A program made the position numbers and the translations under genes. This document shows, in pieces, positions 17,404-26,597 of a DNA stretch of 64,000 bases (position 1 is the first letter of the stretch; the number at the start of each line of letters is the position of its first letter). Under the pieces are notes generated by a model that was not told the DNA's origin, did not search any database, and saw only the letters and a list, made by a program, of their open reading frames with translations. The DNA is from GCA-2737725 sp033763995. Lineage in GTDB: Bacteria > Pseudomonadota > Alphaproteobacteria > Rhodospirillales > Rhodospirillaceae. The stretch spans positions 1 to 64,000 of the forward strand of contig JANRJL010000094.1 in NCBI GenBank assembly GCA_033763995.1. Direction: 5' to 3'.

Positions 17404-17475
17404 TCACGATCCCCGGCAGTTGGGGCACAAGCCCATGACTTCGACCATGGCGCCTGAGGGTGCGAAGCCGCGCTA
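17404..17475 (-). pseudogene. zur: Lost C-terminal end of zur beyond an amber codon
   Basis: Codon 142 of zur is TAG (17475-17473). Past it the same frame stays open for 22 more codons, reading RGFAPSGAMVEVMGLCPNCR then GS and TGA at 17404-17406, just four bases before znuC. CPNC is the second half of the structural zinc site of Fur-family Zur proteins. The frame and spacing show that a complete zur once ended here. Confidence 0.8.
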
Positions 17476-17898
17476 CTTGGCGGCGCGCTCCACGCTGTTG
17501 TGGACGGCGTCGCTGGTGAGTTCGGCGACCGAATTGCACCGGGTGCAAATCAAGAACTGCCCGGTGTGCGCGCGCCCGGCGTGGCGGCAACCGATGTAAG
17601 CGTTGAGGCTGGACAGCCGATGGACCAGCCCATTTTCCATCAGGAACTCCAGCGCGCGGTAAACGGCCATGGGCGCGTTGCGCTCGCCGTGGGCGTTGAG
17701 CCGCGCGAGAATGTCGTAGGCACCGATGGGCGCGTGGTCGGCCCAGATGGCTTCCAGCACCCGGCGGCGAAAGGCCGTCAGCCGCGCGTTGCGTTTGCGG
17801 CAGACGTGATCGGCTTCCGCCATGGCGGCCGCGCCGCAAACGGCATGGTCGTGGTGCGGATCGGGAAAGTCGTGCGGCACGGCGGCGGCGCGCGGCAT
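17473..17898 (-). CDS. zur: Zur, Fur-family zinc uptake repressor, C-terminally truncated by an amber codon
   Basis: 141 residues as read: Fur-type winged helix (about 35-95; NAPMAVYRALEFLMENGLVH) then the start of the dimerisation domain with CTRC at 118-121. Zur binds zinc and represses uptake genes. A TAG stops the frame before the last 22 residues, which would carry CPNC, the partner of CTRC in the structural zinc site. Other genes here end in TAG, so it is a real stop in this genome. Unless it is read through, suppressed or a sequencing error, the protein should lack a complete structural site and may be unstable, which could leave zinc uptake derepressed. The N-terminus has extra His residues (PHHDH). 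It is first in the operon with znuC-znuB. Confidence 0.82.
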   Translation of the reverse strand: MPRAAAVPHDFPDPHHDHAVCGAAAMAEADHVCRKRNARLTAFRRRVLEAIWADHAPIGAYDILARLNAHGERNAPMAVYRALEFLMENGLVHRLSSLNAYIGCRHAGRAHTGQFLICTRCNSVAELTSDAVHNSVERAAK

Positions 17899-17948
17899 TC
17901 AAGGGTCCTGTGTTCGTTGGCATCGAGCGATTGAATCGCCGGGAATAG

Positions 17949-17965
17949 ATGTTATATCATAACAT
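17949..17965. promoter_or_regulatory. Zur box in the zur/znuA divergent promoter
   Basis: ATGTTATATCATAACAT is a near-perfect palindrome with the TGTTAT-N3-ATAACA core of proteobacterial Zur operators. It lies 29 bp before the znuA start and 51 bp before zur, so one site can serve both directions. Confidence 0.85.
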
Positions 17966-17993
17966 ATCCGAGGGCCAATCGAGTTTGTGATTC

Positions 17994-18941
17994 ATGACGC
18001 ACCTACTCAAGATGGCTTTGATTTCCGCGCTGGCCCTGGCGGCGTTGCTGGCGCAGCCGGCTTGGGCCGCGCCCAAGGTGGTCGTCTCGATCAAGCCCAT
18101 CGCGTCCTTGGTCGAGGGCATCATGGCGGGCGTCGGCGTGCCCAGTGTCATCGTCGGCGGCGGGCAATCGATCCATACCTTCGCCATGAAGCCGTCGGAC
18201 GCGCGTGCGCTGAATGACGCCGACGTGGTGTTCTGGGTGGGCGAGGGACTCGAGACATTCCTCGCCAAACCCATTGCATCGCTGACCTCGGGCGCGACGG
18301 TCGTCGAACTCGTCGATACACCCGGGCTCACGGTGCTCAAGAGCCGCGAGGGCGGCATGTGGGAATCTCATGCCGAAGAGCAAGCGGTTGACCATGGCCA
18401 CGATCATGACCACGGCCACGATTTCGACGGCCATATCTGGCTTGATCCCGCCAACGCCAAGGCCATGGTGAAGACGATTGAAATTGCGTTGTCTGAAGTT
18501 GATTCGACAAATGCACAAGCCTACGCGGCCAATGCGGCGGCGGTGTTGGCGCGGATCGATGCCCTGGATGCGGAGCTACGCCACGCGCTCGCGCCCATCA
18601 AGGCGCGGCCCTATGTCGTGTTCCACGACGGCTACCAATATTTTGAGCGTGCTTATGGTCTGAACGCCGTGGGTTCCATCACCGTGAGCCCCGAGCGCGC
18701 GCCGGGGGCCAAGCGCGTGGCCGAGGTGCGCGAAAAAATTGGATCCCTCAAGGCCGCCTGCGTCTTCGCCGAGCCGCAGTTCGAGCCGAAGCTGGTCGGC
18801 ATGCTGATCGAGGGCACGGCGGCCAAGACCGGCACGCTGGACCCCGAGGCCGCGACCCTGCCGGCGGGGCCGGAGCTCTATTTCGACCTGATGCGGGGGC
18901 TCGCGCGGAATCTGACGGCGTGCTTGGCGCCGGCACCTTGA
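17994..18941 (+). CDS. znuA: Zinc ABC transporter periplasmic binding protein ZnuA
   Basis: 315 residues: signal peptide to about residue 25 (AQPAWA), then a cluster A-I metal-binding protein. Likely zinc ligands are His 61 (SIHTF), His 147 (DGHIWLDP) and His 211 (VVFHDGYQYFE), with a C-terminal acidic residue. The family's His-rich loop is present at about 126-147 (HAEEQAVDHGHDHDHGHD). It delivers periplasmic zinc to ZnuB. Transcribed divergently from zur-znuCB, with the Zur box in between. Confidence 0.95.
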   Translation: MTHLLKMALISALALAALLAQPAWAAPKVVVSIKPIASLVEGIMAGVGVPSVIVGGGQSIHTFAMKPSDARALNDADVVFWVGEGLETFLAKPIASLTSGATVVELVDTPGLTVLKSREGGMWESHAEEQAVDHGHDHDHGHDFDGHIWLDPANAKAMVKTIEIALSEVDSTNAQAYAANAAAVLARIDALDAELRHALAPIKARPYVVFHDGYQYFERAYGLNAVGSITVSPERAPGAKRVAEVREKIGSLKAACVFAEPQFEPKLVGMLIEGTAAKTGTLDPEAATLPAGPELYFDLMRGLARNLTACLAPAP

Positions 18942-18947
18942 ATGCAT

Positions 18948-19649
18948 CTAGATTTTCTTACCGCCGCGCATCACCGCCGCGCCGTCGCGCTTTGGGGTCA
19001 ATCGAAACTCGCGACCGAAGAGTTCCACGGATAGCGCATGGCGCGGGCCTTCGCCCACGGCGCGAAGCCGGCGCTTGAACTCGGCTTCCGTTGCGTTCGC
19101 TGGCAAGCGGCACAGCGCGTCGAAATCCGCGCGTCGCCGGATCGGTCCCGACCATGTCTCGGCGCAACGCGGCAGCGGAACGGCGACCTCGCGCAGCGGC
19201 GCGGCAAGTTTCTCGACAAGCGAGAGCATCGCGGCGTACGTCATTCCGTCCAGTGTTTCGCGATCAAAGTCGGCGGCAATGGGGAATCGCTCCACCGCGA
19301 CGATGGGCCCGGAATCGACCTCGGCGGTCATTTCATGGCAGGTCACGCCGAATGAGGTGGCTTGGTCGTAAAGGGCGAACACCGACGGAAACAGGCCGCG
19401 ATAGTTCGGCGGTCCGGGATGAAAGTTGTAGGCGGGGCCCGGCAGGGCCGCGAGGACGGCGTCGGGGACGATGACGCGGCCCGCAAAAGAAATCAGACGG
19501 GTGTGTTTGCTGTCTTGAGCAACCGCAGCCTCCAACTCCGCTCTCGAAAAGGCGAAATCGACGGCTGCGACTGCTCCGGTGGGCCGCAACTTGGCCGCGA
19601 CATCTTCCGAAAATGCCTTATCCGTCAGTAGGATAATCCGCGATTCCAT
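18948..19649 (-). CDS. Formyltransferase-family protein
   Basis: 233 residues with the formyl-transfer fold: ISFAGRVIVPDAVL, the catalytic N-x-H block YNFHPGPPNYRG and the acidic SGP loop EVDSGPIV, as in methionyl-tRNA, GAR and sugar-nucleotide formyltransferases. The C-terminal part (about 165-233) is short, lacks the usual Fmt tRNA-binding domain, and resembles a small substrate-binding tail. It uses a 10-formyl-tetrahydrofolate-like donor; the acceptor is unknown. The ATG at 19649 is preferred over a GTG at 19667. Divergent from the suf regulator, with 134 bases between. Confidence 0.8.
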   Translation of the reverse strand: MESRIILLTDKAFSEDVAAKLRPTGAVAAVDFAFSRAELEAAVAQDSKHTRLISFAGRVIVPDAVLAALPGPAYNFHPGPPNYRGLFPSVFALYDQATSFGVTCHEMTAEVDSGPIVAVERFPIAADFDRETLDGMTYAAMLSLVEKLAAPLREVAVPLPRCAETWSGPIRRRADFDALCRLPANATEAEFKRRLRAVGEGPRHALSVELFGREFRLTPKRDGAAVMRGGKKI

Positions 19650-19783
19650 GTCAGCCTTTTTAACCACGGCCCTGCTAGGGTCTTGAAACTGTCGCAGCGC
19701 AACATTATCACTGTGTAAACAGTACCGTTTTAGTCTATATTATACCGTCAAAGTCCGGCGGCATGTTCCGTCAGGAGAAAAAG
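19650..19783. promoter_or_regulatory. Divergent promoter region of the suf operon
   Basis: AT-rich for this genome. It contains the inverted repeat ACTGTGTAAACAGT (19710-19723) and, just after it, TACCGTTTTAGTCTATATTA, which recalls IscR/Rrf2 type 1 sites and includes a TATATTATA stretch usable as a -10. Autoregulation by the Fe-S regulator at 19784 is the likely role; this is inferred from position and resemblance. Confidence 0.5.
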
Positions 19784-20248
19784 ATGTTCAAAGTCAATAA
19801 GCTAACAGACTACGCCATGGTCGTCCTGATCGATATTGCCTGCGCCGATGGCCGGCGCTCGGCACATCAGGTCTCGGACCACACCGGTTTGCCGCTGCCG
19901 ACGGTGGCGAAGCTGATGAAAAGCCTGTGCCGGGCCGGATTGGTTGAATCCCAACGCGGCGCCACGGGCGGTTACTCCCTGGGCCGCGCCCAAGTCGAGA
20001 TCACCGTGGCCGACGTCATCCAGGCCGTCGAAGGGCCCATCGCGCTCACGGCTTGCGCCGACACCTCCGACGAGGAGTGCGGCATGGAGAACAGTTGCCC
20101 CGTGCAGGGGAAATGGAACCGCGTCAACACCGCCGTGCGTGCGGCGCTGTCGCAGGTCACGCTGGCCGAAATGGTCGCCGATGTGGCGAGTTTCGGCATG
20201 ACCGTGCCGCTCAAGTCCGCCCCTGTCCGGGCCGGCGCGCAAGGTTAG
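19784..20248 (+). CDS. Rrf2-family Fe-S cluster regulator of the suf operon
   Basis: 154 residues: N-terminal winged helix (KLTDYAMVVLIDIACADGRR, GLPLPTVAKLMKSL, RGATGGYSL) and a cluster-binding loop with Cys 91, 99 and 105 (ACADTSDEECGMENSCPVQ), the IscR/SUF-regulator signature. It senses cellular Fe-S status and controls the operon it heads. AGGAGAA precedes the ATG at 19784, which decides the start over an upstream ATG at 19763. sufB follows 15 bases after its stop. Confidence 0.93.
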   Translation: MFKVNKLTDYAMVVLIDIACADGRRSAHQVSDHTGLPLPTVAKLMKSLCRAGLVESQRGATGGYSLGRAQVEITVADVIQAVEGPIALTACADTSDEECGMENSCPVQGKWNRVNTAVRAALSQVTLAEMVADVASFGMTVPLKSAPVRAGAQG

Positions 20249-20263
20249 CGCAGAGTTTCCGCC

Positions 20264-21718
20264 ATGGCCGTATCAACCCAAACCGCAGCCACCGTTCGCG
20301 ATGTCGAAGCCTACAAGTACGGCTTCGTGACCGACATCGAGAGCGAGCGCGCGCCCAAGGGCTTGAACGAAGACATCATCCGCTTCATTTCGGCCAAGAA
20401 AAAAGAACCGGCCTGGATGCTGGAGTGGCGGCTGAAGGCCTTCCGCTATTGGCTCACCCTGGCCGACGCGGAACCGAAGTGGGCGAAGCTGCGCTACCCG
20501 AAAATCGACTACCAGGACGCCTACTATTACGCCGCGCCCAAGCAGAAGCCCAAACTCGATAGTCTCGACCAGGTCGATCCGCAACTGCTGGAGACCTATA
20601 AAAAGCTCGGCATTCCGTTGCAGGAGCAGCAAATCCTCGCCGGCGTGGCGGTGGACGCCGTGTTCGACAGCGTCTCGGTGGCCACCACCTACAAGAAAAA
20701 GCTCAACGAGATGGGCGTGATCTTCTGCCCGATCTCCGAGGCCGTGCAAACGCACCCGGAGCTGGTGCAGAAGTACCTGGGCTCGGTCGTGCCCGTGGCC
20801 GACAACTTTTTCGCCACGCTCAACAGCGCGGTGTTCACCGACGGGTCCTTCGTCTACATCCCCAAGGGCCTGCGCTGCCCGATGGAATTGTCGACCTATT
20901 TCCGCATCAACGAGAAAAACACCGGCCAGTTCGAACGCACCCTGATCATCGCCGACGAGGGCTCGTACGTGAGCTATCTCGAAGGCTGCACCGCGCCGCA
21001 GCGCGACGAAAACCAGCTTCATGCCGCCGTGGTGGAATTGGTGGCGCTGGACGACGCCGAGATCAAGTATTCCACCGTGCAGAATTGGTACCCCGGCGAC
21101 AAGGACGGCAAGGGCGGCATCTACAACTTCGTCACCAAGCGTGGCGCATGCCGTGGGCGCAACTCCAAGATCATGTGGACCCAAGTTGAAACGGGCTCGG
21201 CGATCACCTGGAAATATCCCAGCTGCATTCTGCAAGGCGACGGCTCGGTGGGCGAATTCTACTCGGTGGCCATCACCAACAATCGTCAGCAGGCCGATAC
21301 CGGCACCAAGATGATTCACATCGGCAAGAACACGCGCTCGAAGATCATCTCCAAGGGCATTTCCGCGGGCAAGTCGTCCAACACCTATCGCGGCTTGGTG
21401 CGCATCCAGGGCAAGGCCGACGGCGCGCGCAACTACACGCAATGCGACAGCCTGCTGATCGGGCACACCTGCGCGGCCCATACGGTGCCCTATATCGAGA
21501 ACCGCAGCCCCACGGCGCTGACCGAGCACGAGGCCACCACCTCCAAAATCAGCGACGAGCAGCTGTTTTACTGCCTGCAGCGCGGCATGACGGAAGAAGA
21601 AGCCGTGTCGCTGATCGTCAACGGCTTCTGCAAGGAAGTCTTGCAAACGCTGCCGATGGAATTCGCCGTCGAGGCGCAGAAGCTGGTCGGCATCAGTCTT
21701 GAAGGAAGCGTTGGATAA
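20264..21718 (+). CDS. sufB: SufB, Fe-S cluster scaffold subunit
   Basis: 484 residues, full length for SufB. Recognisable blocks are EPAWMLEWRLKAFRYWL, VYIPKGLRCPMELSTYFRIN, TLIIADEGSYVSYLEGCTAP, the right-handed beta-helix core, and NYTQCDSLLIGHTCAAHTVP, where conserved cysteines take part in cluster assembly. It forms the SufBC2D complex with the products of the next two genes, the cytoplasmic site of cluster assembly. Second gene of the operon; five bases separate it from sufC. Confidence 0.97.
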   Translation: MAVSTQTAATVRDVEAYKYGFVTDIESERAPKGLNEDIIRFISAKKKEPAWMLEWRLKAFRYWLTLADAEPKWAKLRYPKIDYQDAYYYAAPKQKPKLDSLDQVDPQLLETYKKLGIPLQEQQILAGVAVDAVFDSVSVATTYKKKLNEMGVIFCPISEAVQTHPELVQKYLGSVVPVADNFFATLNSAVFTDGSFVYIPKGLRCPMELSTYFRINEKNTGQFERTLIIADEGSYVSYLEGCTAPQRDENQLHAAVVELVALDDAEIKYSTVQNWYPGDKDGKGGIYNFVTKRGACRGRNSKIMWTQVETGSAITWKYPSCILQGDGSVGEFYSVAITNNRQQADTGTKMIHIGKNTRSKIISKGISAGKSSNTYRGLVRIQGKADGARNYTQCDSLLIGHTCAAHTVPYIENRSPTALTEHEATTSKISDEQLFYCLQRGMTEEEAVSLIVNGFCKEVLQTLPMEFAVEAQKLVGISLEGSVG

Positions 21719-21723
21719 CCGCC

Positions 21724-22476
<753 letters not shown>

Positions 22477-22483
22477 ACCCGTC

Positions 22484-23821
22484 ATGCGCGCCGCCGGTCT
22501 GCTCGATCATCCCTTTCGCGAGGCTTATGCCGCCAAGTTGGGCGCATTGCCGGGGGCGGTGAATGCGTGGGTCGACGGGTTGCGTCAATCGGCGCGCGCC
22601 GTGCTCAATATGACCGGCCTGCCCGGCCCCAAGACCGAGGCTTGGAAATTCACGCCGCTGGGCGACTTGGCGAAAATTCCGTTCATCCCCGCGGCCCTGG
22701 CCGACGACGTCGACGTGCGCAGCGTGCCCATCGGCGTGCCGGTGATTCCGGGCGCCAAACGCATCGTGCTGGTCAACGGCGTGCTGCGCCCCGACCTATC
22801 CGATCCGCTCGATGACCGCGCCGGCCTGCGCATTCAAAGTTTCCGCCAAGCCTTGGCCGGCGATGCCGCGTCGCTCAAGGACACGCTGGGCGGTTTGGCC
22901 GGCAGCGGTGCGTTGCCCTTGGTGGCATTGAACACCGCCTATATGGCCGATGGCATGGTGATCCGCGCCGCGCGCGACGCCGTTTGCGGCTTGGTGCATG
23001 TCATTTCCATTGGCGCGGCCGGGGCTGAGCCCGTGGCCTTCCACCCGCGCCACATGATCGTGCTGGAATCGGGCGCGGCCTTGACGGTGGTTGAAACCCA
23101 TGTCGGTCTTCCGGGCCAGATCTATTTGGCCAACCCGGTCACTGAAATCTCTTTGGCCGATCACGCATCGCTGCAGCGCTATGTCGCGGTCGACGAGGAC
23201 GGCGAGGCGTTTCATTTGGCCACCACCGCGGTTTCCTTGGCGGCGGGTGCCACGTTCGAGGGGTTCCATCTGGCGCTCGGCGGCGGCAAGGTGCGCCAAG
23301 AGGTGCAAGCCGCGCTCCATGGTGCCGGGGCGAACTGCCGGATCAACGGCGTTTACGGCCTCTCGGGCAAGACGCACCACGATCTCACGACCACGGTGCA
23401 TCATTTGGTGCCGCGTGGAACATCCTCGCAACTGATCAAGGGCGTGGTCGACGATACCTCCCATGCCGTGTTCCAGGGCCGCATCCATGTGGCGCACGAT
23501 GCCCAGAAAACCGACGCCCGCCAACTGCACAAGGCGCTGTTCCTCGCCAAGGGCCCGCAGGTGGACTGCAAACCGGAACTTGAGATTTTCGCCGACGACG
23601 TGCAGTGCGCGCACGGCGCCGCCACCGGCGAAATCGACCCCGCGCATCTGTTTTACTTGATGGCGCGCGGCATCGACCGCGACACGGCGCGGGCCATGCT
23701 GGTCTCGGGATTCCTCGAGGAAGCCGTGGACACCATCGGCGCCGAGATCGTGCGCGGCCTGTTCAGCGCCAGCGTGCAAAACTGGCTCAGCCGCCGTGCG
23801 TTGGCACAGGTGCGGCCATGA
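22484..23821 (+). CDS. sufD: SufD, Fe-S cluster assembly subunit
   Basis: 445 residues, a SufB-like beta-helix protein (LPGPKTEAWKFTPLGDLAKI near the start, HLVPRGTSSQLIKGVVDDTS, FQGRIHVAHDAQKTDARQLH, and the C-terminal CAHGAATGEIDPAHLFYLMA with the conserved Cys-Ala-His). The ATG at 22484, eight bases after sufC, gives the expected N-terminus MRAAGLLDHPFREAYAAKLG; longer in-frame sequence would overlap sufC. It overlaps sufS by four bases (ATGA), indicating translational coupling. Confidence 0.95.
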   Translation: MRAAGLLDHPFREAYAAKLGALPGAVNAWVDGLRQSARAVLNMTGLPGPKTEAWKFTPLGDLAKIPFIPAALADDVDVRSVPIGVPVIPGAKRIVLVNGVLRPDLSDPLDDRAGLRIQSFRQALAGDAASLKDTLGGLAGSGALPLVALNTAYMADGMVIRAARDAVCGLVHVISIGAAGAEPVAFHPRHMIVLESGAALTVVETHVGLPGQIYLANPVTEISLADHASLQRYVAVDEDGEAFHLATTAVSLAAGATFEGFHLALGGGKVRQEVQAALHGAGANCRINGVYGLSGKTHHDLTTTVHHLVPRGTSSQLIKGVVDDTSHAVFQGRIHVAHDAQKTDARQLHKALFLAKGPQVDCKPELEIFADDVQCAHGAATGEIDPAHLFYLMARGIDRDTARAMLVSGFLEEAVDTIGAEIVRGLFSASVQNWLSRRALAQVRP

Positions 23822-25071
23822 CCGCCGCCGCCAAGATCGCGCCGCGCGCGGCAAGCTTCGACGTCCAGGCCATCCGCCGCGACTTTCCCATTCTGGCGCG
23901 CACCGTTCACGGCAAGCCCCTGGTGTTTTTGGACAGCGCCGCCTCGGCGCAAAAGCCGCGCGCGGTCATCGACGCCATGAGCCGCGCCTTCGAGACCGAA
24001 TACGCCAACGTTCACCGTGGCGCCTATTTCCTCAGCGAGCGGGCCACGACGAATTACGAGGCCGCGCGCGAAAAAGTGCGGGCGTTCATCAACGCCAAGA
24101 GCGCGTCCGAGATCGTATTCACCAAGGGCGCGACCGAGGCAATCAATCTGGTGGCCGCGAGTTACGGCCGCCTCGCGCTCAAACCCGGCGACGAAATCGT
24201 GCTCACGGCGCTGGAGCACCATTCCAATATCGTGCCGTGGCAGTTGATCCGCGACCAAACCGGCGCCGTCATCAAGGTGGTGCCCATCAACGCCGACGGC
24301 AGCGTGAGCATCGACGCCTTTGCCAAGGCCATCGGACCCAAGACCAAGATCGTGGCCGTGGCCCATGTGTCCAATGTGCTAGGGACCGTGTTGCCGGTGG
24401 AGCACATCGTCGAATTGGCCCATAAGGTCGGCGCGAAAGTACTGATCGATGGCTGCCAGGGCATCGTCCATGAAACCGTCGACGTGAAGGCGCTGGGCTG
24501 CGACTTCTACGCCTTCTCCGGCCACAAGCTCTATGGCCCCAACGGCATCGGCGTGTTGTGGGCGCGCTCCGAACTGCTCGATGCCATGCCACCCTATCAG
24601 GGCGGCGGCGAAATGATCGCCACGGTCAGCTTCGAGCGCAGCACCTGGGCCGAAGCCCCGGCCAAGTTCGAAGCCGGCACGCCGCCGATTGTGCCCGCCA
24701 TCGGGCTGGGCGCGGCGATTGATTATCTCAACGGCATCGACCGCATGGCCGCCGCCTCTCACGAACGCGACTTGCTGGGCTACGCCATGGCCGAATTGCC
24801 CAAGGTGCCTGGGGTCAAGCTTATCGGCACGGCGCAGAACAAAGCCTCGGTGCAGTCCTTCGTCATGGACGGTGCCCATCCGCACGATCTGGCCACGGTG
24901 CTCGACCGTTCGGGTGTGTGCGTGCGCGCCGGCCACCATTGCGCCCAGCCGCTCATGGAGGTGCTGGGGGTGACGGCGACGGCGCGGGCCTCCTTCGGCA
25001 TCTACAACACGCGCGCCGAAGTCGATGCACTGGTCGCGGCGCTGCACAAGGCGCGGGAGCTGCTGCTATGA
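23818..25071 (+). CDS. sufS: SufS, cysteine desulfurase
   Basis: 417 residues, group II PLP-dependent desulfurase that supplies sulfur to the Suf scaffold. PLP Lys is 237 in SGHKLYGPNG, His of EHHSNIVPW stacks on the cofactor, and the persulfide Cys is 375 in RAGHHCAQPLM, with the short group II loop. The start ATG overlaps the sufD stop and its own stop overlaps the sufU start, both by four bases. Confidence 0.97.
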   Translation: MTAAAKIAPRAASFDVQAIRRDFPILARTVHGKPLVFLDSAASAQKPRAVIDAMSRAFETEYANVHRGAYFLSERATTNYEAAREKVRAFINAKSASEIVFTKGATEAINLVAASYGRLALKPGDEIVLTALEHHSNIVPWQLIRDQTGAVIKVVPINADGSVSIDAFAKAIGPKTKIVAVAHVSNVLGTVLPVEHIVELAHKVGAKVLIDGCQGIVHETVDVKALGCDFYAFSGHKLYGPNGIGVLWARSELLDAMPPYQGGGEMIATVSFERSTWAEAPAKFEAGTPPIVPAIGLGAAIDYLNGIDRMAAASHERDLLGYAMAELPKVPGVKLIGTAQNKASVQSFVMDGAHPHDLATVLDRSGVCVRAGHHCAQPLMEVLGVTATARASFGIYNTRAEVDALVAALHKARELLL

Positions 25072-25583
25072 GCGCCCTCGCCGCCGCGGATAACGACGCC
25101 GACGACCTGAAAGCCCTGTATCAGGAGATGATCCTCGAGCACGGCAAGCATCCGCGCAATGCGCGGCTGGTCGAGCACGCGACATGCACGGCCAAGGGCA
25201 ACAACCCGTTGTGCGGCGACAAGCTCACCGTCACCGCGCGCGTTTTGCCCGACGGCACGCTCGAAGATCTGGCCGCCGAAGGCAAGGGGTGCGCCATCTC
25301 GATTGCTTCGGCGTCGATGATGACCGAGGCCCTGAAGGGTCAAAGCGTGGACACCGCGCGCCGTCTGTTCAACGCCGTGCATGATCTTTGCATGGGCAAG
25401 TCGGACGTGGCCGCCGCCAAGGCGCTGGTTCCCGACGCGCTCGCCGATCAGGTGGACCGCCTGGCCGCGCTCAGCGGCGTGCGCCAATTTCCCGTGCGCG
25501 TGAAATGCGCCACCTTGCCGTGGCACACCCTGTTGTCGTGCCTCGACGGTCGCGGCGAGGCCACGACCGAGAAGACCCATTGA
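25068..25583 (+). CDS. sufU: SufU-type NifU-like sulfur acceptor
   Basis: 171 residues of the IscU/NifU N-terminal fold. Conserved Cys 49 with Asp 51 (PLCGD), Cys 75 (GKGCAIS) and Cys 147 (VKCATLPWH) match the zinc/sulfur-transfer site of SufU rather than IscU, and a roughly 20-residue insert before Cys 147 also fits SufU. It takes sulfur from SufS, a role played by SufE in enterobacteria; no sufE is seen here. Overlaps sufS by four bases. Confidence 0.92.
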   Translation: MSALAAADNDADDLKALYQEMILEHGKHPRNARLVEHATCTAKGNNPLCGDKLTVTARVLPDGTLEDLAAEGKGCAISIASASMMTEALKGQSVDTARRLFNAVHDLCMGKSDVAAAKALVPDALADQVDRLAALSGVRQFPVRVKCATLPWHTLLSCLDGRGEATTEKTH

Positions 25584-25589
25584 CGCGCC

Positions 25590-26033
25590 ATGACCGACAC
25601 TGAACAAGACACCCGCAAGATCGAAGGTTCCGCCATGATGCCGCCCTACAACATGCCCGCCAGCGAGGGTGAACCGCCCAAGGAAGGCGACCAGATCACC
25701 TCGGGCCAGCCGCTCGCGCCCGGCACGTCGGTGGCGAGCGAGGATTCCGTGGTGGAGGCCTTGCGCACGGTGTTCGATCCGGAAATCCCGGTGAACATTT
25801 ACGATTTGGGCCTGATCTACGACCTCAAGATCAAGGACAACGGCGACGCCGACATTCTCATGACCCTGACGGCGCCGGCCTGCCCCGTGGCGGGCACGCT
25901 GCCGCAGGAAGTCGCCGACAAGGTGGCCGCGGTGCACGGCATCGGCGAGGTGGCGGTGACCATCACGTGGGATCCGCCGTGGACCCAAGCCAATATGTCC
26001 GAGGTCGCTCGCGTGGCCCTGGACATGTTTTGA
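25590..26033 (+). CDS. sufT: SufT-type MIP18/DUF59 Fe-S assembly factor
   Basis: 147 residues: a disordered Pro-rich N-terminus (about 1-45), then the DUF59 domain with DPEIPVNIYDLGLIYDLKI and the family Cys motif TAPACPVAGTLP followed by ITWDPPW. SufT-like proteins help in maturation of Fe-S proteins. It is six bases after sufU and in the same direction, so in the operon. Confidence 0.93.
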   Translation: MTDTEQDTRKIEGSAMMPPYNMPASEGEPPKEGDQITSGQPLAPGTSVASEDSVVEALRTVFDPEIPVNIYDLGLIYDLKIKDNGDADILMTLTAPACPVAGTLPQEVADKVAAVHGIGEVAVTITWDPPWTQANMSEVARVALDMF

Positions 26034-26086
26034 CCAACTCTGGCGAGCCTGTGACACGACGCTTATATATGCGCTAACATGGTGCG

Positions 26087-26485
26087 ATGATGAACGACAT
26101 GACCCCACCGCAAGTCGCGATCAAGTCCGAGGCCAAGTCGCCCCGGGCCAAGCCGCCCGCGGCCATCACCCTGACGGAGCGGGCGGCCGAGCGCGTGCGC
26201 ACGCTCATCGCCAAGGCCACCAAGCCGGTGCTGGGCTTGCGCGTCGGCGTGAACGCCAAGGGCTGCTCGGGCATGTCCTATGTCGTCGAGTACGCCGAGG
26301 AGCAACGCAAGTTCGAGGACGTGGTGGAACAACACGGCGTGAAGCTGTTCATCGACCCCACGGCGGTGATGTATCTGCTCGGCAGCGAGTTGGATTACGT
26401 CGAAGACAAGCTGCACAGCGGCTTCGTGTTCACCAATCCCAACGAAAAAGGCCGTTGCGGCTGCGGGGAAAGCTTTACGATATAG
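26087..26485 (+). CDS. sufA: SufA, A-type Fe-S carrier (HesB/IscA family)
   Basis: 132 residues. The three A-type cysteines are Cys 60 (KGCSGMSY), Cys 124 and Cys 126 (GRCGCGESF). The extra N-terminal about 25 residues are Lys/Pro-rich. It carries clusters from the SufBCD scaffold to targets. Last gene of the suf operon; a palindromic repeat follows at 26541 where transcription may end. Confidence 0.95.
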   Translation: MMNDMTPPQVAIKSEAKSPRAKPPAAITLTERAAERVRTLIAKATKPVLGLRVGVNAKGCSGMSYVVEYAEEQRKFEDVVEQHGVKLFIDPTAVMYLLGSELDYVEDKLHSGFVFTNPNEKGRCGCGESFTI

Positions 26486-26540
26486 AGCTAAATCCAATCG
26501 AACCGAATCACCGGTTCGCAATAACCTTCAATGGTTGGTC

Positions 26541-26582
26541 GCATTTTCCACGCCAACCGCTTCACACTTGTCGGGAAAATGC
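26541..26582. repeat. GCATTTTCC palindromic element, short copy
   Basis: GCATTTTCC at 26541 and GGAAAATGC at 26574 form the outer arms, with AACCGC between. A related, longer copy with the same arms lies at 27381-27506. Elements with GCATTTTCC/AACCGG parts are frequent in alphaproteobacterial intergenic DNA. Confidence 0.65.
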
Positions 26583-26597
26583 TCCAGCCACTGGTGA

